NCBI GenBank assembly: GCA_018771605.1
Contig: CP076324.1
Coordinates: forward strand, 1,116,001-1,180,000
Reading direction: 5' to 3'
Length of the DNA: 64,000 nucleotides
Origin: Aquificota bacterium
GTDB lineage: Bacteria > Aquificota > Aquificia > Aquificales > Aquificaceae
A program made the position numbers and the translations under genes. Positions 39,224-47,753 of this stretch are shown here, one piece after another. Within the stretch, counting starts at the first letter, position 1. Every line of letters begins with the position of its first letter. Below the pieces are notes generated by a model that saw only the letters and a program-made list of their open reading frames with translations, did no database searches and had not been told where the DNA came from.

Positions 39224-40333
39224 TTGGAAGAGAAGCTAAAGGCTATGCCAGCGGAGGACCCCAAGAGGGCAGAGATAGAAAAACAGCTCAAGGAATACCC
39301 CAAGTCTCCACAGGAGGCAAAGGAAAAGTGGACAGAGGCTATGAAAAAGGAACAAGAGGCCTCCAAGCCTCCCAAGTCCTACGTGGCACCACCCTCCGAT
39401 GCCAAAGGCATGGCTAACTTCCTTGCCCTCACCCTTATGCTAATGCTTGGCACGGCAGGACTGCCCCACGTTATAATGAGGTTTTACACCACACCCACTG
39501 TTAGAGAGGCAAGGACCTCCGCAGGTTGGGCCCTTTTCTTCATATTGCTCCTTTACATAACAGCCCCGGCCTATGCAGCCTTTGGTAGGTATGAGATGCT
39601 AAACCTTGTGGGCAAAGCCTTCAGTGAGCTTCCAGACTGGGTACAAAAGTGGGCAAAGGTAAACCTCATAAGCATAAAGGACCTAAACGGCGATGGCATT
39701 GTGCAATTTGCGGAGATCTCCATACACCCCGATATGATAGTGCTTGCAACGCCAGAGATAGCTGGATTGCCTTACGTGATAGCAGGCTTTGTGGCGGCTG
39801 GTGGTTTGGCCGCAGCCCTATCCACAGCGGACGGCCTTCTCATAACCATCTCCAACGCCATATCCCACGACCTGTATTACAAGATCATCAATCCTAACCT
39901 CTCTCCTTCCACAAGGGTGAAAATTGGAAAGGCGCTGCTTCTTGTGGTGGCTTTGATAGGTGCTTATGTGGCAAGCTTTAGGCTTGCCATAATAGTGGAG
40001 CTTGTGGCTTGGGCTTTTTCCTTGGCTGGTGCTTCCTTGTTCCCCGCCTTGGTGCTTGGCATATGGGACAAGAGGATGAACAAGCAAGGAGCTGTAGCCG
40101 GCATAATAGTGGGGCTTGGCGTTACTATGATTTACCTCTATCTTAGCCGTTTCCAAGGTGTGGAGCTTTTTGGCATAAAGCCCATAGCCGCCGGTATATT
40201 TGGTATGCCCCTTAACTTCATAGTGGCCCTTATAGTCTCAAGGCTAACACCCCCACCACCTCAACAGGTTCAGGAGTTTGTGGACCACATACGTTATCCA
40301 AAGGGTGCAGTAAAGGCTGGCGAAGAGGAATGA
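39224..40333 (+). CDS. Solute:sodium symporter large subunit, C-terminal half
   Basis: Continuation in the same frame as 38333-39130. It opens with a charged insert rich in Lys/Glu/Pro, then the remaining helices with GTAGLPHVIMRFYTTPTVREAR, LAAALSTADGLLITISNAISHD and ASLFPALVLGIWDKR, typical of SSS proteins. The first in-frame ATG after the amber stop is at 39224, with no good SD, so it may not be translated on its own. The 3' end overlaps the next gene by 4 bp. Confidence 0.8.
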   Translation: MEEKLKAMPAEDPKRAEIEKQLKEYPKSPQEAKEKWTEAMKKEQEASKPPKSYVAPPSDAKGMANFLALTLMLMLGTAGLPHVIMRFYTTPTVREARTSAGWALFFILLLYITAPAYAAFGRYEMLNLVGKAFSELPDWVQKWAKVNLISIKDLNGDGIVQFAEISIHPDMIVLATPEIAGLPYVIAGFVAAGGLAAALSTADGLLITISNAISHDLYYKIINPNLSPSTRVKIGKALLLVVALIGAYVASFRLAIIVELVAWAFSLAGASLFPALVLGIWDKRMNKQGAVAGIIVGLGVTMIYLYLSRFQGVELFGIKPIAAGIFGMPLNFIVALIVSRLTPPPPQQVQEFVDHIRYPKGAVKAGEEE

Positions 40334-40560
40334 TAGAGCAGGTGTTAAACTACAGCCTTGCCTTTTATATGTGGCTCGTCCTCGGGCGGGCCGCCCTTTC
40401 CTTTTTTACCACAGACAGAAGAAACTTCTTTTATAACATGCTCTATGTGCCAACAGAGCCTATATACAAACTATATAGGTCCTTTTTGCCTTGCTGTCAT
40501 ACCTTGGCCATATTAATAAGTCTTTTGATCCTTAGATACATGGTCATAAAATTATTCTGA
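40330..40560 (+). CDS. Small YggT-like membrane protein
   Basis: 76 residues, two hydrophobic helices. LAFYMWLVLGRAALSFF and YVPTEPIYKLYRSFLP fit the YggT pattern (a turn with TEP before the second helix). Function unknown; in this position it probably belongs to the symporter operon, since start and stop overlap both neighbours (ATGA at the front, TGATG at the end). Confidence 0.6.
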   Translation: MIEQVLNYSLAFYMWLVLGRAALSFFTTDRRNFFYNMLYVPTEPIYKLYRSFLPCCHTLAILISLLILRYMVIKLF

Positions 40561-42413
40561 TGCTTGACGCAGAAAGGTTTTTATCGGAGATAGAACCCTT
40601 TAACTATCTTGATAAAAAAGAGATTCAAAGCATAGCCCACAACCTTCTGGTGGAATATTACAAAAAGGGAGAGATAATATTCAAAGAAGGCGCTTCACCC
40701 TTAGACTTTCTTTATATTTTAAGAAGCGGTAGCCTTGTGCTTGAAAGGGAGGGAGAGGTAATTGAATACATCCACGAAGGAGAGTGCTTTGGATACATAT
40801 CCCTTATGACCTCAAGCCCTCCAAGCTCCACAGCCAAGGCAATAGAGGACAGTGTGGTATTCCTTTTAAACAAAAAAATATTTAACAAGCTTATAAGCAC
40901 CAACGAAAACTTCAGAGAGTATTTTGCCAGAAAGCTTGCCAAAAGGATGCAAAATGTGGCAAGCAAAGGTCTCTCCTCTGTGGAAAGGCATAGGGAGATT
41001 TCCCTTGAGGATATAAATCTTAGGCCCATTTTGGTAATGGAGGGAAATCAAAGGGTAGAAGAGGCCATAAAAGAGATGGTATCAAAGGACAGCACCTATG
41101 TGCTGGTTAAACTTCCAGAAGGCATGGACATAATCACAGAGAGGGATGTGCTTAGAAAGGTGCTTGCCAAGGGCCTAAGGCCAGAAGAAGTAAAACTCAA
41201 AGATGTGGCAAGCTTTCCGGTGGTATGGATAGAGAGCAAAAGCACCCTTTACGATGCCATGGTTTTGATGGCAAGACATGGAATAAGAAAGCTATTGGTT
41301 AAGAAAAACGGTGATCCAGTGGGAGTTTTGGAGGATAGGGACCTTATAGCTTACGAAAGCAAAAACGCAGTTTTGCTTATAAAGGAGATAGACAAGGCAA
41401 AGACTGTAGAAGACCTAAAATATCTCTACGGCCTTGTGAAAGAACAGACCCTGGACCTTGTCTTTCAAGGCACAGACCCAGAAAGGCTTGGAGAGTATAT
41501 ATCGGAGATAAACGACCGGTTTATGAAGAGGGCAGTTTATGTTGCCATGAACAGATTGGGAGAGGAGCCCTTGGTGCCTTTTAGCATTATGGTGCTTGGA
41601 AGCGAAGGAAGAAGAGAGCAAAGCCTACGGACAGACCAAGACAATGCCTTAATCTACCAAGACTATCCCCTTTTGGACTTTGACCCCAAAAAGTACTTTG
41701 AAAGATTTTCAAAGGTTTATATAGATACACTGCTTGAGATAGGCTTTCCGCCATGCCCTGGTAATGTGATGATCTCAAACCCCTTTTGGAGAAGGTCTGC
41801 AAAGGAATGGCGGTCTGCTGTAAAGGATTGGATTGAAAAGCCAAAGGAAGAAAACATATTAAACGTGGCCATCTTTTTTGACTTTAGAAACGTGTTTGGA
41901 GACCAAAGTATTACAGAGGACCTTTGGAGTTTTATACTTCAAACACTTAAGGAAAATCCGGGCTTTTTGCCTTTCCTTGCAGTGGATGCGGTGCGCTTCA
42001 AGCCCCCCATAGGCTTTTTTGGAGACTTTGTGGTAGAAAAAACGGGAGAACACAAGGGAGAGATAGAGATAAAGAAAGGTGGAATATTTCCCATAACGCA
42101 AGGCATAAGGGCCCTTGCCCTTGAGATGGGTATAGAGAAAAGGAATACTTTTGAAAGGATAGAGGAGCTAAAAAGACTTGGTGTGTTTTCTGAAGAGTAT
42201 GCAAAGGACCTAAAGGAGGCCTATAGATTCCTTTTGAGCCTGAGGTTTAAATTCCAAGCACAGAAGATAAAGGAAGGGAAAGAGCCAGACAACTACATAA
42301 ACCCCAACAGGCTATCTAGGGCGGAGAAGAACACCCTAAAGGATGTGTTCAAAATAATAAAAGAGTTTCAAGAGTTTTTGTATGAGAGGTATAACTTGAG
42401 GTTCTTTGAATGA
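40560..42413 (+). CDS. Signal protein with cNMP-binding, CBS pair and DUF294 nucleotidyltransferase domains
   Basis: 617 residues. A cyclic-nucleotide-binding fold spans about 1-120, a CBS pair about 155-275, and a GlnD-like DUF294 nucleotidyltransferase starts near 330 with GSEGRREQSLRTDQDNAL, followed by the DUF294 C-terminal helical domain. Such proteins regularly lie beside acetate-type symporter genes and are thought to control uptake; that is family knowledge. The gene is intact although the symporter is broken. Confidence 0.9.
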   Translation: MLDAERFLSEIEPFNYLDKKEIQSIAHNLLVEYYKKGEIIFKEGASPLDFLYILRSGSLVLEREGEVIEYIHEGECFGYISLMTSSPPSSTAKAIEDSVVFLLNKKIFNKLISTNENFREYFARKLAKRMQNVASKGLSSVERHREISLEDINLRPILVMEGNQRVEEAIKEMVSKDSTYVLVKLPEGMDIITERDVLRKVLAKGLRPEEVKLKDVASFPVVWIESKSTLYDAMVLMARHGIRKLLVKKNGDPVGVLEDRDLIAYESKNAVLLIKEIDKAKTVEDLKYLYGLVKEQTLDLVFQGTDPERLGEYISEINDRFMKRAVYVAMNRLGEEPLVPFSIMVLGSEGRREQSLRTDQDNALIYQDYPLLDFDPKKYFERFSKVYIDTLLEIGFPPCPGNVMISNPFWRRSAKEWRSAVKDWIEKPKEENILNVAIFFDFRNVFGDQSITEDLWSFILQTLKENPGFLPFLAVDAVRFKPPIGFFGDFVVEKTGEHKGEIEIKKGGIFPITQGIRALALEMGIEKRNTFERIEELKRLGVFSEEYAKDLKEAYRFLLSLRFKFQAQKIKEGKEPDNYINPNRLSRAEKNTLKDVFKIIKEFQEFLYERYNLRFFE

Positions 42414-43036
42414 AGGCCTTAAAAAGGTGGCTATACAAAAGGTTAAAGCCAGAAGCTTGGCACAAGTTCCATTGGGAGATAGACAGGGAAAGGCCCATTG
42501 AAGAGGCATGCTTTGTGGTCTTTGACACAGAAACCACCGGACTGGACCTAAAGAGGGATGAGGCCATAAGCATAGGAGCGGTAAAAATAGAAGGTTTAAA
42601 AATAGACCTTTCCAAAAGTTTTTACAGGCTTTTAAAGCCTTCAAGGGCCTTTGCAGACTCCATAAAGGTGCATGGCATAACACCCCAAGATTTAAAAGAG
42701 GCAAAGGAAAGAAGGGAAGTGTGCCAAGAGTTTATAGAATACGCAAAAGGTTGCCTTTTGGTAGGCTACTTTGTGCATATAGACATAGCCATGATAAGAA
42801 GGCTGGCAGAAGAAGAATGCGATGGCTTCTTTTACCCTTATGCCCTTGACCTTTTAGATATGATAGGTGAAGAAAGGGCTTCTTCTTTGGAAGATCTTGC
42901 AAAGAAGTTTAAAATTCCCACTTCTACCCTTCATAACGCCTTGGAAGATGCTTACACAACGGCACTTATTCTACTTAGAGTTTTAAGACATGAAAACTAC
43001 AGAAAGGTAAGGGACTTGCCTTTAAAGGTAGTTTGA
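42410..43036 (+). CDS. DnaQ-type 3'-5' exonuclease
   Basis: DEDDh exonuclease, 208 residues. Exo I VFDTETTGLD, Exo II in HIDIAMIRRL, Exo III HNALEDAYT. It has about 35 residues before the exonuclease domain. The pairing with a DUF294 gene next to an SSS symporter is a recurring neighbourhood in bacteria. It overlaps the preceding stop by 4 bp and is the last core gene before the defence-type island. Confidence 0.9.
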   Translation: MKALKRWLYKRLKPEAWHKFHWEIDRERPIEEACFVVFDTETTGLDLKRDEAISIGAVKIEGLKIDLSKSFYRLLKPSRAFADSIKVHGITPQDLKEAKERREVCQEFIEYAKGCLLVGYFVHIDIAMIRRLAEEECDGFFYPYALDLLDMIGEERASSLEDLAKKFKIPTSTLHNALEDAYTTALILLRVLRHENYRKVRDLPLKVV

Positions 43037-43783
43037 GTGTATATTAAAAATATGGTATACAAAAACCCGCCCCTTGTGGAGGCTTTGTGCGTAATCCATT
43101 TTACAGAACCCTACCCATGGGACCTAACACTCTTTGGCCTATTTTATGAAAGGTTAAAAAAGGACTTTCCATATAAAGAAAGCTATGCTTTGATGGGAGT
43201 TGAACAAAAGCCTACGGATAAAGGCTTGGAGCAGAGGATAGAGTCTGGCACGCCTTTGGTAAAGTTTTTTAGTCAAAATAGGGAAAGGATAGTGCAAGTT
43301 GCCCCACGCACCTTAGCGATAAGCAGGCTTTCTAATTACTCATGGGAGGATTTTAAGAAGGACATCTTGGAAATTTCTAAAATATACACAGAATTGACTA
43401 ATTACACCAATATTAAAGCATTGAACTTGGCTTACATAAATCTTATAAAATTTGACAGTGCTAAAACACATCCTTCTAAGTATATTAAACTATACCCGTC
43501 CCATATAACCGGAAGGGAGGATTTCTCCTTACTTTTGAGGGCAGAAATTCCTTATGATAAAGGCGGGAAGCTTATATTAACATTAAACAGGCCAATGGAA
43601 ATGGATAAAAATTTACTTGTTTTTGAATTGGCGTACTCCATGGAACTCCCAGAAGGTATGTCCTTTGAAGATATGGAAGGTATGCTTGACGCCTTTCATT
43701 ATGAAATAAAAAGGGCCTTTGAGGAAAGCATTACGGATGATGCCCGTGCAGTCTTTGGAGGAGTGGAACATGATAGGTTATGA
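43037..43783 (+). CDS. TIGR04255-like protein
   Basis: 248 residues. The start KNPPLVEALCVIHF and the later VAPRTLAISRLSNYSWEDF and LNLAYINLIKF fit the sporadic TIGR04255 family, often found beside mobile or toxin-like genes; function unknown. GTG at 43037 directly follows the exonuclease stop; ATG at 43052 is equally possible. From about 43380 the DNA turns markedly AT-rich. It overlaps the next gene by 14 bp. Confidence 0.65.
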   Translation: MYIKNMVYKNPPLVEALCVIHFTEPYPWDLTLFGLFYERLKKDFPYKESYALMGVEQKPTDKGLEQRIESGTPLVKFFSQNRERIVQVAPRTLAISRLSNYSWEDFKKDILEISKIYTELTNYTNIKALNLAYINLIKFDSAKTHPSKYIKLYPSHITGREDFSLLLRAEIPYDKGGKLILTLNRPMEMDKNLLVFELAYSMELPEGMSFEDMEGMLDAFHYEIKRAFEESITDDARAVFGGVEHDRL

Positions 43784-44186
43784 CCAATATACAACCTTAG
43801 CATACCCTTATAAATATCCAATTGGGAGCATAACCTTTGCAACAACAGAATACATTATGAAAAAACTTGAACAATTTGAGGAGGAAGGCTTATACACATT
43901 TGAGGATAAGGAAGAAATAATAAGGTTTTTAATAAAAAATCCAGATTTAATCCAAGAGTTATACTCTGCACATCAGCATATTTGTAAAGTTTTTGGCGAG
44001 TGTAATATACATGTAAAGCTATATAAAGACCCAGAAGAAAACACGGAGGAGATTTTAATAGTCATAAAAAGTAAAAATCCACCAGAAAAGATTCTGGAAC
44101 TATATGAAAGATTATTTGAAGATTGGTATATAAAGATTATGGACAAGGTATTTCCAAGGCTTGATTACACAGTAGAAACCACATGA
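43770..44186 (+). CDS. Small acidic protein paired with HEPN gene
   Basis: 138 residues from ATG 43770, chosen over the upstream in-frame start because GGAG lies just before it. FLIKNPDLIQELYSAHQHI, then a beta-rich middle with KLYKDPEENTEEILIVI, then ERLFEDWYIKI resembles small proteins commonly placed before HEPN genes. A toxin-antitoxin-like or nucleotide-handling pair is plausible but not shown. Overlaps the HEPN gene by ATGA. Confidence 0.5.
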   Translation: MIGYDQYTTLAYPYKYPIGSITFATTEYIMKKLEQFEEEGLYTFEDKEEIIRFLIKNPDLIQELYSAHQHICKVFGECNIHVKLYKDPEENTEEILIVIKSKNPPEKILELYERLFEDWYIKIMDKVFPRLDYTVETT

Positions 44187-44527
44187 GCTTTAATTGGAAA
44201 GATTATGTAGATTTAGCAGAAGAACTATTAAAAAGGGGAGATGAGGCAAGCCATAGAAGTGCTGTTAGCAGGGCCTATTATGGTGTTTTCTGTATAGCAA
44301 GGAATAGGCTATCAATGACTTATGACAAGTCAAGGTCTGTGCATTGGCAAGTTATAGAAAGGCTTTGGAAATCAAACAATCCAAAGCATAAAAAGCTGGC
44401 TAAAATATTATCAGACCTTAAGAGAGCCCGTGAACGGGCGGATTATGAGGAAGATTCTTTCAAATGGGAGGATGCAAAAATAATGGTATTGTTAAGTAAG
44501 GAGGCCTTAAGCCTGTTGAAAGAGTAA
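44183..44527 (+). CDS. HEPN-domain protein
   Basis: 114-residue all-helical protein. SAVSRAYYGVFCIARNRL and RARERADY are hallmarks of one HEPN branch. The RNase-type RX4-6H motif is not evident in the second helix, so catalytic toxicity is uncertain. Translational coupling (ATGA) with the preceding gene supports a functional pair. Confidence 0.75.
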   Translation: MSFNWKDYVDLAEELLKRGDEASHRSAVSRAYYGVFCIARNRLSMTYDKSRSVHWQVIERLWKSNNPKHKKLAKILSDLKRARERADYEEDSFKWEDAKIMVLLSKEALSLLKE

Positions 44528-44540
44528 AATATATACAGCC

Positions 44541-47500
44541 ATGTTTATTACCAACGAAAAGCAAAAAAATTTGGGGGAAAGGCTTAAGGCTGTAATAAAG
44601 GATAGTAAGGAGCTAAAGTTTTTGACAGCCTTTTTCTATTTTTCGACCATTCCAGAGCTTTATTCCGCATTGAAAGAGAGGTATGAGAAGGGGGATATGC
44701 AAGAGGGCTTTATAAAGGTCTTGGTGGGGCTAAACGTGGACCTTGCCACCTACAGAATATACGAGCATACCTTTGTAGAAGACCCAAGGAAAGACTTTTT
44801 AAAATCCCTTGAGAGGGCTTTCAATTCTCAGGACTTGGACATAAAAGAGGTCTACGAGCAGGCAGAATTCTTTTTGAGGCTTTTGGAAGAAAAAAAGCTT
44901 ATCTTAAAAAAGACGAGGGAGCCAAACCATGCCAAGCTTTACCTATTTAAACTCTCATCGCCTGCTATAACATACCCCCTTTTTATAACTGGAAGTAGCA
45001 ACCTAACAAGGGCTGGCCTAAACCACCAGCATGAGTTCAACATAGAGATAGGATTGGCGGAGTATGGAACAAAGGCCGAAGAGTATTTTGACAAGCTATG
45101 GGAAGATGCCGTAGAGATAAGCCCGGAGGATGTTATAAAAACCATAAGAGAAAAAACCTTTATGAAGGAGATAACACCCTTTGAAGCTTGGCTTTATCTT
45201 CTAAAGCTTTACCTTGAGCTCAACACAAGCTTTGAGAAGGAAGAGTGGGAAAGGGCGGAAGAGATTTTGAGAGGAGCAGAATATGAGCCTTATAAATATC
45301 AGGTTGAGGCCATATTGCAAGGTGTTAGGAGCCTAAAGGAGTATAACGGTGTGCTTTTGGCAGATGTGGTAGGACTTGGGAAATCTGTTATAGCTTGTGG
45401 CATTGCCAGAATGCTTGGTAAAAGAGGCTTGGTAGTCTGCCCACCCCATCTTGTGGGAGATAAAAGTGCAAACTGGGGATGGAAAAAGTATTTAAATGAT
45501 TTTAAACTTCACGATTGGGAAGTATGGTCCTTAGGAGAGCTTGAAGATGTATTGGATTTTGTAAAAAGAAACCCTGATATTGAGATAGTTATAGTGGATG
45601 AGGCCCATAGGTTTAGGAACGAGAAGACAAAAAGATACCACTACTTGCATGAGATATGCAGGGGAAAGATGGTAATGCTACTTACGGCCACACCCTTTAA
45701 TAACAGGCCATCGGACATATACGCCCTTTTGAAACTTTTTACCGTGCCCGCCAGGTCAAACTTGGTCCTTGATGAGGACATTGAAAGCCTATTTAAAGGC
45801 TACGAGAATGAGTTTAGAAGGCTTTTGAGGGAAAAAAGAGAGGCCCAAAGCAATAGAAAAAAGGAGATAGAAGAAAGGCTTAGAGAAATAGCAAAGGAGA
45901 TAAGGAGTATTATTGAACCAATAACCATAAGAAGGAACCGCTTGGACCTAAAGTATTATGGTGAAGAAATACCAATGCCAAAGGTGGAAGACCCAATAGC
46001 ATGCTACTATGAACTCACCAAAGAGCAATCTGAGTTTTACGATGAGGTCATAAGGTCCTTTGAAGAGGATGGAGAATTTAAGGGAGCCATATACTACCCT
46101 GCAAAGTATTTGAAGGACAAGGAAGAAGATGCCTTTATGGAAGAGTCTCAAAAGAACCTTTACAACTTTATGAGGAGGCTTTTGGTAAAGAGGTTTGAAA
46201 GTAGCTTTAAGGCCTTTGATGAGAGCATAAACAACTTTATAGGATTACACAATAAGGCTTTGGATTTTGTAAAAAGGACAAAAACCTTTATCCTTGACAG
46301 AAAATTTATGGAGGACCTTTTGGAAGAAGAGGATGATGAGAAGATAGAAAAGGCCATAAAGGAATACATTGAAAAACTGGAAGAAAATACAAAGGACAAA
46401 AAATACCAGAAGGTCTACAAGCTTGAAGACCTAAGAGATGAATTTGAAAAACACATAGAAGGGGATATTGAGCTTTTCAAGAGGATAAAGGAAAGGATGG
46501 AGAGCCTGAGGCTTTTGGAAGAGGACCCAAAGGTGGAAAAACTAATACAAGAGGTGAAAAAATACATAGATGCTGGAAGAAAGGTTTTAATCTTTACCGA
46601 GTATGTGGATACGGCCAACTATCTTGATGAAAAACTCAAAGAAGTATTCGGTGATAAGGTATCGACGGCCACAGGCCAGCTTACTAAGCACATGGTGGAC
46701 AAAATAAACAACAACTTTAACGCAGAAAAGGATGATGAAGGGAAATACCATATACTTATAACAACGGATAGACTATCAGAAGGTTTTAACCTACACAGGG
46801 CTGGTGTGGTCATAAACTACGATATTCCTTGGAACCCAGTAAGAGTAATACAAAGAGTGGGAAGGATAAACAGGATTGGCAAAAAGGTCTACGATGAGAT
46901 ATACATTCTAAACTTCTTCCCAACGGAGAGGGGAGAGAGCGAAACAAGACAAAAGCAAATAGCCCAAAGCAAAATGTTTATGATACACGATATACTTGGT
47001 GAGGATGCGAAGATATTCTCTCCAGAAGAGGAGCCAAGCCCATCAAAGCTTTATGAGAGATTAACCAAAAACCCAGAGGAGCTGGAAGAAGAATCCTTTA
47101 TCACATCACTGCGCAAAGAATGGGAAGCCTATCAAAAGGAGTATGGAGACATCATACAAAGGCTTGAGAATATGCCCACACGCCTAAAGGTGGCCAAGCC
47201 CTACCAAAGGGATGAGCTGATAGTGGTGGTAAAAAGTGGCACAGACCTTTTTGTGGTAAAGAAGGACAAAGATGGTATAAGGTCTGTTGGCTTTGAAGAT
47301 GTGTATGAGTCAGTAAAGGCACAGCCAGACACGCCAAGATTGCCCCATAGCCCAAGCTTTTGGGACAGCTACAATAAGCTTTTGGAACATCTTGAAAAGG
47401 GGCAAAGAACTAAGTATGCAAACAATTCAAGAAACATAAACTCTGCCTTTAGTGTGATAAGAACTGTGGAAAAGAAGTATGGGCAGATGCTAAGCGAGGA

Positions 47501-47753
47501 CGAAAGGGAGTTTTTACAGAATATAAAGAAGGACATAGAAAGCTATAGAACACTTACGGAAGAGGCCATAAGAAGGATACAAGAGTGGGGAGAATACTTA
47601 GATGATTTAGAAAAGCTAAAAGAAAGCATAAAGGAGCTTATGGATGAGCTTGGAAAGGACTTTTTGGAAAAAGCCGTAAAGGACAAGGGAAAAGAAAAGT
47701 TGATTATAATATCCATAGAAAACAGGGGACAGGAAGATGGAGAGGCTTATTGA
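44541..47753 (+). CDS. PLD-nuclease/SF2 (SNF2-like) helicase fusion
   Basis: 1070 residues. An N-terminal phospholipase D-type domain shows NHAKLYLF (H130, K132) and GSSNLTRAGL (151-160). The helicase core has ADVVGLGKSVIA (Walker A, from about 274), IVDEAHRFRNE (DEAH 353-356), LLTATPFNNR, and in the second lobe LIFTEYVDTANYL, LITTDRLSEGFNLH and QRVGRINRIG. A charged coiled-coil insert lies between. Overlap of 17 bp with the methyltransferase gene indicates one defence module. It resembles the DrmD/helicase partners of DISARM-type systems, but the PLD fusion is not the classic form. Confidence 0.85.
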   Translation: MFITNEKQKNLGERLKAVIKDSKELKFLTAFFYFSTIPELYSALKERYEKGDMQEGFIKVLVGLNVDLATYRIYEHTFVEDPRKDFLKSLERAFNSQDLDIKEVYEQAEFFLRLLEEKKLILKKTREPNHAKLYLFKLSSPAITYPLFITGSSNLTRAGLNHQHEFNIEIGLAEYGTKAEEYFDKLWEDAVEISPEDVIKTIREKTFMKEITPFEAWLYLLKLYLELNTSFEKEEWERAEEILRGAEYEPYKYQVEAILQGVRSLKEYNGVLLADVVGLGKSVIACGIARMLGKRGLVVCPPHLVGDKSANWGWKKYLNDFKLHDWEVWSLGELEDVLDFVKRNPDIEIVIVDEAHRFRNEKTKRYHYLHEICRGKMVMLLTATPFNNRPSDIYALLKLFTVPARSNLVLDEDIESLFKGYENEFRRLLREKREAQSNRKKEIEERLREIAKEIRSIIEPITIRRNRLDLKYYGEEIPMPKVEDPIACYYELTKEQSEFYDEVIRSFEEDGEFKGAIYYPAKYLKDKEEDAFMEESQKNLYNFMRRLLVKRFESSFKAFDESINNFIGLHNKALDFVKRTKTFILDRKFMEDLLEEEDDEKIEKAIKEYIEKLEENTKDKKYQKVYKLEDLRDEFEKHIEGDIELFKRIKERMESLRLLEEDPKVEKLIQEVKKYIDAGRKVLIFTEYVDTANYLDEKLKEVFGDKVSTATGQLTKHMVDKINNNFNAEKDDEGKYHILITTDRLSEGFNLHRAGVVINYDIPWNPVRVIQRVGRINRIGKKVYDEIYILNFFPTERGESETRQKQIAQSKMFMIHDILGEDAKIFSPEEEPSPSKLYERLTKNPEELEEESFITSLRKEWEAYQKEYGDIIQRLENMPTRLKVAKPYQRDELIVVVKSGTDLFVVKKDKDGIRSVGFEDVYESVKAQPDTPRLPHSPSFWDSYNKLLEHLEKGQRTKYANNSRNINSAFSVIRTVEKKYGQMLSEDEREFLQNIKKDIESYRTLTEEAIRRIQEWGEYLDDLEKLKESIKELMDELGKDFLEKAVKDKGKEKLIIISIENRGQEDGEAY

